NCBI GenBank assembly: GCA_034440455.1
Contig: JAWXCB010000047.1
Coordinates: 17,445 to 81,444 of the forward strand
Direction: 5' to 3'
DNA length: 64,000 bases
Origin: JAWXCB01 sp034440455
GTDB lineage: Bacteria; Bacteroidota; Bacteroidia; Chitinophagales; CAIOSU01
Made by a program: the position numbers and the translations under genes. Within the stretch, counting starts at the first letter, position 1. The number at the start of each line of letters is the position of its first letter. Positions 25,960 to 35,498 of this stretch are shown in pieces. The notes under the pieces were generated by a model. It saw only the letters and a list, made by a program, of their open reading frames with translations. It was not told the origin of the DNA and did no database searches.

Positions 25960-27231
25960 TTATCTGGAAAGGTTCGGGAAGAATTTATTGAGCAGCAGCG
26001 ATAATGGGACTGCCGCATACATCAAATAGAGCGCTTCAATTCCATAAGCGCGGAAGCGTGAGGAAAAAACAAAAAGCGCCATCAGCACAAAAATGGTGAT
26101 TAAATATCCGACAAACCACAGATGGTTTCGCCAATCCTTTTTAAAGGCAATTGCGATTCCGATATAAGCCAGCATATAAAATGGCAGCGATACAAGAAAG
26201 CTCATCAGCCATTTCATGAACGGATGATGTCGTTTCATTAAGCCGGGCACAAAGTAGAGCACGGCAAGTTTGGTTTTGATTTCGAGAAATTTTGCAGGAT
26301 TTTCTTTCACCCATTTTTTGCCATAAGCGGAAAAGGCGGCTTGCCGCTCTTTCGCGCTTTTGCTCCAAATGGCGGGGTCGCCCATTTCACGCGCGAGTGA
26401 GGGTTCGAGGCTTAATGCGTCTTTATATTTTTTGCTGTTGATGTCCACCTGTTCTATAAACTGCGTGTAGCCGGTGTTTGAGTTGCCTGCGATGAACACC
26501 CAACTTCCTCCGTTGGAACTTGTGATAAACAAGTCGTGCAGTTTTAAATTGGCTAATCCCCAGGGAAGCGTTGCGGCAATCGGGATAAGCGCGAAAACAG
26601 CAATGTTCCTGATCCTCTTACTCCAGGTGAATTGAGTATTCAGCAAATAACCTAAAGCCATGAATGGCGCAAACAAACCAATCTGCGAGCGATTGAGGTA
26701 GGCGAGTGAAAATAAAACTCCTGTGATAAATACATACTTGATTTGCTCCCGTTTCAGCGAGAGCATAAAAAAGTAAAGCAGCCAGATATAGTTCGCCTGG
26801 AAAATTGTTTCGGAAGAAATTGCTTTGATGTAATAAAAGCAGGGAATGAAAATGGAAAATAGCAATGCGCTGATAACAGCGGTTTGTTTGTTAAATAATT
26901 CTTTTGAAAGAAAATAAATGCCCGCACAAGCCAACGCCTGAAATAAAATGTGAATGCCGATAACTGCTTTCAGCCACAGGCTGCCAAACAAAAATTTAGT
27001 TGCAGCAAGAAAAAGAGGGTAGAGGGGCGAGCGGATAAACCTGCCGATGTCAAAGTTGAAATCGCCTTGCAGGGCTTTGTCGGCAAGCAGCACATACTCC
27101 TTTTCATCGGGAAAGAAGGAGAGCGGTTGGCTGTTTATCAGCAGTGTAAATGCTGAAGTGATAAAAATGTTGAGTAAAATGAGATAAAATAGTTTTACCT
27201 CGGAGAGCGGCAACCGTATTGCGCGATGCAT
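25960..27231 (-). CDS. GT39/ArnT-like membrane glycosyltransferase
   Basis: This 423-residue integral membrane protein has about ten to eleven hydrophobic helices. The first periplasmic loop has the acidic motif PDEKEY (about residues 41-46), matching the DE pair that binds the polyprenyl-phosphate sugar and catalyses transfer in the GT39/ArnT clan. A later loop contains FRAYGIEALYLMYA near the C-terminus. Such enzymes move a sugar from a lipid carrier onto protein or lipid A in the periplasm. Its start codon overlaps the stop of the OmpA-fusion gene by one base (TAATG), implying translational coupling with the gldL-gldM group. I infer that it may glycosylate proteins of that group. The acceptor is unknown. 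Confidence 0.8.
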   Translation of the reverse strand: MHRAIRLPLSEVKLFYLILLNIFITSAFTLLINSQPLSFFPDEKEYVLLADKALQGDFNFDIGRFIRSPLYPLFLAATKFLFGSLWLKAVIGIHILFQALACAGIYFLSKELFNKQTAVISALLFSIFIPCFYYIKAISSETIFQANYIWLLYFFMLSLKREQIKYVFITGVLFSLAYLNRSQIGLFAPFMALGYLLNTQFTWSKRIRNIAVFALIPIAATLPWGLANLKLHDLFITSSNGGSWVFIAGNSNTGYTQFIEQVDINSKKYKDALSLEPSLAREMGDPAIWSKSAKERQAAFSAYGKKWVKENPAKFLEIKTKLAVLYFVPGLMKRHHPFMKWLMSFLVSLPFYMLAYIGIAIAFKKDWRNHLWFVGYLITIFVLMALFVFSSRFRAYGIEALYLMYAAVPLSLLLNKFFPNLSR

Positions 27232-30200
27232 TACTGTCGAATCAATCGGATTTCTACTCTTCTGTTTGCTTGGCGACCACTTTCATTATCGTTGGATACT
27301 TTTGGTCTTTCTGCGCCATAGCCTGTCGCTGCGATACGCGAGGAAGCAATGCCTTTGCTAATGAGATATTTTTTCACAGCTTCAGCGCGTTTTTGTGACA
27401 GCGTTTTATTTGCGGCAGCATTACCAACATTATCCGTATGTCCTTCGATGATGACGTCATAGTTGGTGTTCTTATTCAAAATTTCGGCAGCCTTGTCCAT
27501 GTCATCAAATGAGACTGACCGGATAACATCTTTATTTGTATCAAACTCAATATTCTTAAACAACTGCTGCAAATTTTCTTCTACTTCTTTTTTTATTTCT
27601 TCCGGTTTCACTTCAGGGCAACCTTCATTGGAGGCTACGCCCGCTTCATAGGGACATCTGTCCTTTGAATCCTCGATGCCATCCTGGTCTGTATCGGGGC
27701 AGCCTTTGAATTTTGAACTTCCTGCCACTTTGGGGCAATCATCCTGACTGTCGAGAATTCCATCGCCATCACTATCAATAGGGTCGTCAGCCGGGCTGAG
27801 CGGATTTGTTTTGTAATTATTTACTTCTTCACCGTCACCGATGCCGCCATTGTCGGTATCAAATACGGTGGGATTTGATTTTATTACATTCACTTCTTTG
27901 CCATCATCCAATCCATCACCATCTGTATCTGTGAGCGTGGGGTCGGTTTCCGTTTCGCGCACTTCTTTTCCGTCATCCAATCCATCGCCATCGGTATCTT
28001 TTTTCAGCGGGTCGGATTTGAATTGATTCACTTCTTCGCCATCAGACAAAAGGTCGCCATCGGTATCATAATTTTTGGGATTTGTTCCTGCAATTTTTTC
28101 ATCTGCGTCAGACAGCCCATCTTTATCGTTGTCTTTTACATTTGTTTTGTCAACAAATGCGTCTTTCTTTTTTGCCTTTTTGTATTTCTTCCTTTCTTTT
28201 CCGTTTGGAATCACCTTGCTCACTTTCACACCGATGAAAGCAAAATGATCTTTTGATTTTGGATTTGCGCGTTTTGCATTGTTGAATGTAAAAGCATCAT
28301 TCGTGGGGCGAGTATAGTCAGGGTCGGCTACTCTTTCATCAATATCCACAAGCGATGGATTTGCGAGCAGAGCCGCAGTGTAATATTCTGTTGTAATGCC
28401 GTTATTCGGGTCCGTAAATTGCAAAGAGGAAGGCAACAGAATTTTCTCGCCATCTACTTTCGCCCATATTTCAGGATTAGCATCAATAATTGACTGATGC
28501 GCATCAATGGGTATGCCGGTGTTTGGGTCACTCAGTAAACCGCGCCCTCCATCCAATCCGAAAACCCAGTTAGACCCCCTGTCCCAATAATAACCTCCGA
28601 TATCATCAAGATATTTCGTTGTTGAAATACGAACGCCTATCTCAGCGCTGATAACCCATTTATTGTAAATGATATAGTCTAAAGAAAAGCCGATAGGAAA
28701 GGCTACCTGCACTTTCTTGTATTGCTTGGGTTGCTGGTGGTCGGTGAAAAGGCTTGCGTGTGGCGAGTTGCGCAGCGGGTCGGCTTCGGGGTCAGTTCCG
28801 AATTCTTGTGTTTGTCCTTCAGTGCCGATTTCGCGGAGAGAAACCCACACCTCTTTACCTGAGCCATCATAAAGAAATTGTCCATCCTTATATGTCAGAT
28901 AGACAGGCTCGCCATAGTTTTCGCCAAAACCCGGGTCGAAATCTCTTTCATATAAAAAGATGCGCCCCATTGGTTTGTTTCTGAAAATGGATACGCCTGC
29001 AAAAATGGTTGGGGTGAATTTTTCACCGCGGCTTACTCCATACTTTAAGAGATGCCAGTGAAACGTCAAACTTCCTTCTACTAAATCATTTCTGAAATTA
29101 AAATGCCGCATGTGGCGGTCAGGATCCGGATCATCGGAATCACTTCCTGAAATTCTTCCATACCAAAGCATCGCGCGAAGTGAAATCCATTTGTTCACGT
29201 TGTATTGCCCGAATAGTCCGGCAGCGAAGTGGAAGTCATTTTTGTCAACCAACTTATAGGTCAGGGTACCCATATAGTTGGATACTCCGAGTATTACACC
29301 CACTTCCCATGTTTTTGTAAGTGAACGGTAAGGACCCAGAGCTGAAAGACCTCCAAAATCTGTCAGCGCTTCAATCGTCTTCACTGATTTTTCATCAGGC
29401 AGAAAGGAGGCTCCTCCATCAGCATTAACATTGATGATACCTTGCCGCTGATTCATCAAGTCTCCTGTGTTTACCTTTCCCAAACCAGTGCTGATAATCT
29501 TGTATCTGTTAATCGCTTTGCGCTGTCCGATTTGAAAATTCGGGGCAACAAATCCTTCCTGGTCTTTGAAGTGACTGAGTATTAAAAAGGTGAACGGGTC
29601 GCGTAAAAAACTGGCGTTGCTTACTACAAACGAAAACTGCTTTCTGTCGCCCGACCATTGAATTTGTGAAAGCGTTACAGGATTTTTCAGAATGCTGCCT
29701 GCAATACTGTCGTATGAAATGGCTTCAAGTTGTGTTTTGTCGAATGCGGAAACCGGCTTGTTAAAGTAAACATCAAATCGGGCATCTCTTATTTCGAGAT
29801 TTTCCGGCAGGTCGTCATAATCCTGAATTTCATTGCCATTGATTTTTACTTTCCAAATATGGGGTGGAGTTTCTTCTTTTGGCTCGGTAAGAAATGGCTC
29901 TGCTTTTAAAAGCGGTAAATCACTATTTTGATAAAAATGGTCGAAGGTGGAGTAGATGTAATCAGCGTTTTTTGATCTGAAAAAATTATTCGGGATACTG
30001 AATTCCCGCCCATCACCCTGAATGCCCACGCTGATTTCACGGATAACGGTATCGGTTGCAGAGTTAATCTGGTAATTGCCAAAAATGGAATTGCCCTGCA
30101 TCTCAACTTTGTGTTCGCTACCTAAATCATCAAATAACCCAAATACAGGTGTGTTGGAAGGGATGCCAATATCAATACCATACACAACATTGCTCGCTAC

Positions 30201-30854
30201 AAGGTTATTATTAAACTTGAGCTTCATGATGTTGTCTTCAAAATTCTCAATGAAGATTGAACCCCAGTTTTTATAGAAGGCGTTGTAAGAGAATGAGAAA
30301 TTAATCGTGTTGTCAACTCCCGGCTTGTAATCAACCATTGGAGTCGTAATCAAAACGGCAGATTCCCCTGAGTATAATTCAGTGAAGACGTTCTTCTCAA
30401 TTGTAACATTTTTCCGATACCATTCTGGCTCAAAACGTAAAGGCAGTATTAGTCCCTTGAAATAAGCATACTTGATGTTGATGTCAGCGCCATCGTCTCC
30501 TCTGATATTGATACCGTTGCCCGGAGCATTGGCATCTCTGCTTGAAAACTCAATGAAATTATTCGGAGATCCATTTAAATTGAGTCCGCCTTCAAGCACG
30601 ATCGCTGTATTGGGGTCAAAAAGAACCGTTGTGCCTGCATTCACATTGAGTGTGGCGGATTTGCCCACCTTCACATTATACCTTACGAGATAAATTTTAT
30701 CGGACGTGAGTGTTTTTTCTGCGCTGATAAATCCTTCCAATACAACAGTATCTTTTGCCGGAAGAGTTTGCTGGGAGAAAGTTGAAAAAGAAAGAGCGAT
30801 TAATCCCTGAAAAAGGAGGAAAGAAAGATATTTTATTTTGTATGCGTGCGTCAC
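27231..30854 (-). CDS. Beta-helix/PorG-like barrel/TSP3/OmpA fusion protein
   Basis: This 1,207-residue envelope protein starts at GTG and has a signal peptide ending near FSQQ (about 28). Segments in order: a right-handed beta-helix (about 45-325, GTTVLFDPNTAIVLEGGLNL), an SbsA/Big_5-like Ig unit (about 330-455, VYFNKPVS), a DUF6089-type outer-membrane barrel as in PorG (about 500-880, WEVGVILGVSNYMGTLTY and WISLRAMLWYGRISGSD), six or so calcium-type TSP3 repeats (about 900-1075, DTDGDGLDDGKEV) and an OmpA domain (about 1095-1205; EFDTNKDVI, EGHTDNVG, LSQKRAEAVKKYL). The last would bind peptidoglycan. It follows a shorter paralogue by 33 nt in the gldL-gldM group. I infer a link between motor, cell wall and outer membrane. 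Confidence 0.85.
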   Translation of the reverse strand: MTHAYKIKYLSFLLFQGLIALSFSTFSQQTLPAKDTVVLEGFISAEKTLTSDKIYLVRYNVKVGKSATLNVNAGTTVLFDPNTAIVLEGGLNLNGSPNNFIEFSSRDANAPGNGINIRGDDGADINIKYAYFKGLILPLRFEPEWYRKNVTIEKNVFTELYSGESAVLITTPMVDYKPGVDNTINFSFSYNAFYKNWGSIFIENFEDNIMKLKFNNNLVASNVVYGIDIGIPSNTPVFGLFDDLGSEHKVEMQGNSIFGNYQINSATDTVIREISVGIQGDGREFSIPNNFFRSKNADYIYSTFDHFYQNSDLPLLKAEPFLTEPKEETPPHIWKVKINGNEIQDYDDLPENLEIRDARFDVYFNKPVSAFDKTQLEAISYDSIAGSILKNPVTLSQIQWSGDRKQFSFVVSNASFLRDPFTFLILSHFKDQEGFVAPNFQIGQRKAINRYKIISTGLGKVNTGDLMNQRQGIINVNADGGASFLPDEKSVKTIEALTDFGGLSALGPYRSLTKTWEVGVILGVSNYMGTLTYKLVDKNDFHFAAGLFGQYNVNKWISLRAMLWYGRISGSDSDDPDPDRHMRHFNFRNDLVEGSLTFHWHLLKYGVSRGEKFTPTIFAGVSIFRNKPMGRIFLYERDFDPGFGENYGEPVYLTYKDGQFLYDGSGKEVWVSLREIGTEGQTQEFGTDPEADPLRNSPHASLFTDHQQPKQYKKVQVAFPIGFSLDYIIYNKWVISAEIGVRISTTKYLDDIGGYYWDRGSNWVFGLDGGRGLLSDPNTGIPIDAHQSIIDANPEIWAKVDGEKILLPSSLQFTDPNNGITTEYYTAALLANPSLVDIDERVADPDYTRPTNDAFTFNNAKRANPKSKDHFAFIGVKVSKVIPNGKERKKYKKAKKKDAFVDKTNVKDNDKDGLSDADEKIAGTNPKNYDTDGDLLSDGEEVNQFKSDPLKKDTDGDGLDDGKEVRETETDPTLTDTDGDGLDDGKEVNVIKSNPTVFDTDNGGIGDGEEVNNYKTNPLSPADDPIDSDGDGILDSQDDCPKVAGSSKFKGCPDTDQDGIEDSKDRCPYEAGVASNEGCPEVKPEEIKKEVEENLQQLFKNIEFDTNKDVIRSVSFDDMDKAAEILNKNTNYDVIIEGHTDNVGNAAANKTLSQKRAEAVKKYLISKGIASSRIAATGYGAERPKVSNDNESGRQANRRVEIRLIRQ

Positions 30855-30887
30855 AAAGAAAGAATGTTGCTCTAAGTTAATTATTTA

Positions 30888-33749
30888 TTATTGAGGACAA
30901 CCGCCTGTAGTTTTAAGCCCCGGTATAGTCGGGCATTTATCTTTTCCGTCAACAACGCTGTCGTTGTCAGAATCTTTCTTGGTTGGATTTGTTCCTGATT
31001 CCTGTTCTTTTTTATCGGAAAGCCCGTCACCGTCAGAGTCTGCATTTTTAATATTAGTACCCAATTTTTTTTCCTCACTGTCAGAAATTCCATCTCCATC
31101 CGTGTCTTTTTCATAAGCGTCATTGCGCTTTTCTTCATTCTTTTTCTTGTCTTTTTCGGGGTCGCGTTTCAAGATTTTTGTAACTCTGACTCCGGCAAAG
31201 AAATAGATATCGTAATTGCTGTCATCCGATGCAGACCTTCTTGCATCATGATTGTCGTAAGGTTCATTGATGGAATAGGCATAATTACCCTGATCGCTAA
31301 ATGCGTAAGTGGGGTTGGCGAGCAATGCAGCAGTATGGCGGGTTTGGAGTGTTCCCTGATCGTTGGTATAAGTGATTTCGTTGGGGAGGAGGAGTCCTTT
31401 ATCACTTCTCGTTCTTGCTTTAATCGTGCTCATGCTCGGATCATTTGGGTCAGTGTTGGCATCTATAATTGCCTGATGTCCGTTCATCCTGTCAAAATAG
31501 TAGCCGCCAAGGTCATCAAGATAGCGCCCTGTAGTGAGCCGAATACCTAAGATTGCGCCTATATTCCAACTATTGCGGATAATCCAACTCATCTCAAACC
31601 CAACCGGGATGCTCAATTGTACTTTTTTATACTTATTAGGCGCTGTCCGGTTTTGGAAAAATGCAGCGTCTTCCGAGCCTGAGTTTGCTTCCGGGTCATT
31701 CTTATCTTCCACGGTTTGTCCTTCTGTTCCAACTGCTTGCAACGGAACCCAGATATCTTTTCCGTCATGGTAGCCGTCTGTATTATTTTCCCAATCGGTA
31801 GCGATATTTCCATCATGCCATCTCAGGTAAACGGGGTCACCCGCCTGGTCAAGCGTGAGAAAAATGCGTGAGCGGGGATTTTGGGAGAATAGAGCAAGTC
31901 CGGCAAAAATAGTGGGTACAAAGCGCTCGCCTCTATTGGTTCCATAAGGGAGCAGATGCCAGTGAAAGGTGAGGCTGCCTTCAATAATATAGTTTTTAAA
32001 ATTGTGTGATCTGTTTCTGGTAGCTAATGAAGAGAGGGTAAGGTCATTCCCGGAAATTTGCCCGTACCAAAGCATGGCGCGAAGCGAAAACCATTTGTGT
32101 GCGTTGTATTGTCCATAGATTCCCCCGGAAAGATGATATTCATCAGCCTTTGTTAAGCGGTCAGTCATTGTTCCGCTATAATTGCTGGCTCCGAATTGAA
32201 AGCCGACTTCCCATGATTTTTTCAGGGTTTCAAAAGGTCCTAAATAAGATAAATCTCCCAAATCTGTAAGCGCTTTTAGTGTTTTTACATCCTCTTTGCT
32301 CTTTAAAAAGGCTCCTTTGTTTATATCAAAATCTAACCCACCAAATTCATCAGGGCGGCTAATCATATCCCCTGATGCCACTCCGCCTGTTTCAATTCTC
32401 CGGTAGCTGTTTACCGCATTTTGCTGCCCGATGGTAAATTCAGGCACCTTTTGAGAATTTTCATCTTTGAAATTAGAAACGATGATATAACCCACCTGGC
32501 TATTTAAAAAACTCGCATTATCAATTTTGAAAGAATAGAGCTTGCGGTCAGGCGACCATTGCCCTTCTTTTATTTCAATCGGATTAATTAAGAGTTGATT
32601 TGTTGCAGTGTCATACACGATTGACTCTAATTGACGGTCTCCGACAGCTTCAACAGGCTTGTTGAAAAAAACTTCAACAGGCAAATCACGGTTGGCAAGC
32701 GGGGGCAGCGATGAATAATTACTCAGGTCTTTGTTATTGATTCTCATCTTCCAAATGTGAGGAGGCAACGACTCACCGGGGCTGGGAGCGACAGGCTCTA
32801 CTTGCAGCAAAGGCAGGTTGCTATTTTGATAAAAATGGTCGAATGTGGAGGAGATATATGCCGGGTCTGTGGAGCGGAAAAAGTTGCTTGGGATATTAAA
32901 GGATTCTCCTGACCCCTGAATGCCGATGCCTACTTCGCGGATAATCGTGTCAACAGCAGAATTGATTTGATAATTTCCGAAAATGGAGTTGCCGGAAAAT
33001 TTTGTCTCATACTTGCTCTTCAAGTCATCAAACATTCCATAGATGAGCGCATTGGAAGGGTCGCCTTGCTTCACTGCGTAAACCACGTTATTGGTAAGAA
33101 GGTTATCTGTGAATTGCAAATCCATTCCATCGCTCTGGAAATTCTCGATATAAATCGAACCCCAGTTGCTGACGTAGCTGTTATTTGAAAAAATAAAGGT
33201 TGCCCTTTTCCCGCCCGTTGCGCTGGCGAGTTGTGAGGAGTTGATGATGTAAATTGTCGGCTCGCCTGTGAAAATATTTGTAAAGATGTTATTCTGAATC
33301 AAAATGTTTTCCCTGAACCAATCCGCGTCCAATTTCAGCGGTATTTTTATCTGGCTGAATTTTGTGAATTTTATTTCAATGTCTTTTCCCTGAGCGCCTC
33401 GTATTAAAATGCCGTTACCGGGAGTCTCAGGATTGCTGCTGGTTACTTCAATCATCGCACCGGGACCTCCGTTCATTTTCAATCCGCCTTCCACTACAAT
33501 TGAAGTATTGTGCTTCATGTAGAGTTTTGTGTTTCCCGAAATCGTTAATGTCGCGTCTTTCGCAATTTTTACGTTGTGCTTCACCACATAAACTTTTCCG
33601 GCAGTAAGCGTACGATCGGAGGCAATGATGCCTTCTAAAAAAGTAGTGTCGCGCTGTGTGTCCTGTGCGGAAACAGCAGTTAACCCGCAAAAAAAGGCGG
33701 GTAGAAAAAATAAAATGAGGAAATAGAAATGCCGGTAAACAGGAACCAT
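30888..33749 (-). CDS. Shorter paralogue: beta-helix/PorG-like barrel/TSP3 protein without OmpA domain
   Basis: This 953-residue protein is clearly paralogous to its downstream neighbour over nearly its full length, as in FGNYQINSA(T/V)DT, STFDHFYQNS and TFHWHLL.YG. Domains: signal peptide ending near SAQD, beta-helix (about 45-325), Ig-like unit, DUF6089 barrel (about 485-855) and three TSP3 repeats (about 878-945), ending CPTIPGLKTTGGCPQ, exactly where the neighbour continues into its OmpA domain. I chose ATG 33749. A TTG at 33767 directly abuts the gldM stop and would add six residues. No OmpA remnant follows the stop, so the short form looks natural. The pair may form a heteromeric outer-membrane part of the GldLM-driven assembly. 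Confidence 0.85.
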   Translation of the reverse strand: MVPVYRHFYFLILFFLPAFFCGLTAVSAQDTQRDTTFLEGIIASDRTLTAGKVYVVKHNVKIAKDATLTISGNTKLYMKHNTSIVVEGGLKMNGGPGAMIEVTSSNPETPGNGILIRGAQGKDIEIKFTKFSQIKIPLKLDADWFRENILIQNNIFTNIFTGEPTIYIINSSQLASATGGKRATFIFSNNSYVSNWGSIYIENFQSDGMDLQFTDNLLTNNVVYAVKQGDPSNALIYGMFDDLKSKYETKFSGNSIFGNYQINSAVDTIIREVGIGIQGSGESFNIPSNFFRSTDPAYISSTFDHFYQNSNLPLLQVEPVAPSPGESLPPHIWKMRINNKDLSNYSSLPPLANRDLPVEVFFNKPVEAVGDRQLESIVYDTATNQLLINPIEIKEGQWSPDRKLYSFKIDNASFLNSQVGYIIVSNFKDENSQKVPEFTIGQQNAVNSYRRIETGGVASGDMISRPDEFGGLDFDINKGAFLKSKEDVKTLKALTDLGDLSYLGPFETLKKSWEVGFQFGASNYSGTMTDRLTKADEYHLSGGIYGQYNAHKWFSLRAMLWYGQISGNDLTLSSLATRNRSHNFKNYIIEGSLTFHWHLLPYGTNRGERFVPTIFAGLALFSQNPRSRIFLTLDQAGDPVYLRWHDGNIATDWENNTDGYHDGKDIWVPLQAVGTEGQTVEDKNDPEANSGSEDAAFFQNRTAPNKYKKVQLSIPVGFEMSWIIRNSWNIGAILGIRLTTGRYLDDLGGYYFDRMNGHQAIIDANTDPNDPSMSTIKARTRSDKGLLLPNEITYTNDQGTLQTRHTAALLANPTYAFSDQGNYAYSINEPYDNHDARRSASDDSNYDIYFFAGVRVTKILKRDPEKDKKKNEEKRNDAYEKDTDGDGISDSEEKKLGTNIKNADSDGDGLSDKKEQESGTNPTKKDSDNDSVVDGKDKCPTIPGLKTTGGCPQ

Positions 33750-33767
33750 AAGGCTTGGTTTCAACAA

Positions 33768-35477
33768 TTAGAGTATGGTAAAAGCCAACGGGTCAACATC
33801 TATATTTTTTCCGTCAGGTCCTTTGATTTTAATACTCTCAAAAATAAAGATGTCACCGGACTCAGCTAAGTTAATTAATTCCAAAGACTTGTCGGTGAAG
33901 TAAGAGCCGGTAATCCGCTCTTTAAAAATGCCAAGTCCCTGCCGGTTTACATAGGTAAGCGTAAACTCCATCACCCTGAATTTCGCATCTATCGGCAAGC
34001 CCTGAATATCGGCTGTCAACTCCCGTTGTTTTTTGAAAATCGTTGCAGGCATTTGTCCTCCATAAGAATTGTAAAGCTTGGCGCGGGGTTTTGGAAGTTC
34101 CTCAACCTTAAACTGCTGCTCGGCAACTTTTTTGAATCCTCCCCCTTGCTCCGGCACGTTGAGCGTCATTGTTACATATCCCGGACGATACACTTTTGCG
34201 AAAAAGTTTTTACCATCATACGATACTTTTCCCTGACTGATGGAAACATTATAATTCTCAGGAGTGAATTCAGGATGATAGATATTCACAGGATTGTTCG
34301 CTCCTACAAACAACACATCATAATCTCTGTGGCTGATGTAGGGTCTTGGATTGATCACTGAATATTTCATTTCAAATTCCTGCTCTTCGATGCGCTCCTT
34401 CTTCTCGTCTTTCGTTTCTTCTTTCTGCGCATCATTATCCTTATCTTTTTCCTTACTCTTTTCCTTCTCCATCAGGTTTTCCGGCTGCTCTTTCACTTCG
34501 CCCGGACCTTCATCCATATAGCGGAACTTCACCACACCTTTAATTTTAAATTCTCCGATTTGCTCCGTTGGGATTTCAATTTCTCCCACGCCATCTTTAA
34601 AAAGGAAGCTGTCAAGGATTGCGCCTTTCTGGTCGTATGTGTAAATGATTGCCTGTTTCATCGCTTCTTCAGGCACTCCGGGCGCGGTTACGTTCACCGT
34701 TACTTCTTCGCCCATATTGAATACATCCAATCGTTTTTCAGCGCGTTCGAGCATCACTTTATCAAAAGCGAATTTTTCACTTTCAGCATTCGACTCATCT
34801 GAAATAGTAAAACTGATGCCGCGTTGCGCTTCCTCCTCATGCTTTGACACTACGATGTTTTCCGCCAGCCGCACATCGTTTTGAAATTTTGTGAGCAGCG
34901 CCACCGCGGCTGCAAGCGGCACATTATTGAAATAATATTTTTCCCACTCTGCCTCATTGCCAGTCGCTTTCACTAGATAGTCTTTCGTGATAAGCACCGT
35001 ATCTAATGCTGTTTGCTCGTCCGCATCAAGATACTTCATCAGTTCACGCTTGGTATAAATGAGCAAATCGTGCGTCTCTTTTGCAATTCCCTTGCTTATC
35101 ATGTATTTCGTGGGCACAGAAGGATCTATCGCTGACTTCAGGTGAGGGATTTCAGGGTCCCAACCACCCCCCTGCATCACGAGGAGGTTCTTGATGGAAT
35201 CAAGATAATTTACAGCGCTGTCGCTGATTTCTTTCACATCAAGAATATTCTCGTAAAACTTATAAAACCGCGCAGAATCTCTTTGCGCGTATTCAGCAAC
35301 GTTCCTTAAGGTGCTGCGGTTTTTCTGGTCGAGTTTTCTGTTGGCGTTATCAAGCGAGCGGTCTAGGTCGGTGAAGGCTTCGATAAAATCGAGCGGAAGA
35401 CTTAATACAATCATGCAGATAAGCACGATGTACAAAAGGTTAATCAGTTTTTGCCGTAAGGGATTGCTGCTCTTCAT
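33768..35477 (-). CDS. gldM: GldM/PorM-like motor protein
   Basis: This 569-residue protein matches GldM, the inner-membrane and periplasmic shaft of the T9SS/gliding motor. The N-terminus LRQKLINLLYIVLICMIVLSL (residues 7-27) is the single transmembrane helix with the adjacent Arg and the family LINLxYIV motif. A helical periplasmic region follows, then beta domains. The last 100 residues (from about 465, PRAKLYNSYGG, then FRVMEFTLTYVNRQG, ending SIKIKGPDGKNIDVDPLAFTIL) match the GldM C-terminal domain that contacts GldN/PorN in canonical systems. Residues 336-362 form an unusual Lys/Glu/Asp-rich linker. It lies 21 nt after the gldL-like gene. gldN and gldK are not adjacent, and two barrel-fusion genes take their place. 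Confidence 0.88.
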   Translation of the reverse strand: MKSSNPLRQKLINLLYIVLICMIVLSLPLDFIEAFTDLDRSLDNANRKLDQKNRSTLRNVAEYAQRDSARFYKFYENILDVKEISDSAVNYLDSIKNLLVMQGGGWDPEIPHLKSAIDPSVPTKYMISKGIAKETHDLLIYTKRELMKYLDADEQTALDTVLITKDYLVKATGNEAEWEKYYFNNVPLAAAVALLTKFQNDVRLAENIVVSKHEEEAQRGISFTISDESNAESEKFAFDKVMLERAEKRLDVFNMGEEVTVNVTAPGVPEEAMKQAIIYTYDQKGAILDSFLFKDGVGEIEIPTEQIGEFKIKGVVKFRYMDEGPGEVKEQPENLMEKEKSKEKDKDNDAQKEETKDEKKERIEEQEFEMKYSVINPRPYISHRDYDVLFVGANNPVNIYHPEFTPENYNVSISQGKVSYDGKNFFAKVYRPGYVTMTLNVPEQGGGFKKVAEQQFKVEELPKPRAKLYNSYGGQMPATIFKKQRELTADIQGLPIDAKFRVMEFTLTYVNRQGLGIFKERITGSYFTDKSLELINLAESGDIFIFESIKIKGPDGKNIDVDPLAFTIL

Positions 35478-35498
35478 TCGCTGTGCGCGCTGGTGCGA

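Noticed and set aside
27640..28150. Tandem DNA repeats in the minus-strand coding region as a repeat array or CRISPR
   Set aside because: They encode TSP3 calcium-binding repeats in frame, with codon-level divergence and no spacer structure.
30855..30890. Frameshifted OmpA domain after the shorter barrel protein
   Set aside because: Only 33 nt separate the stop from the next start, and no frame there encodes OmpA-like residues.
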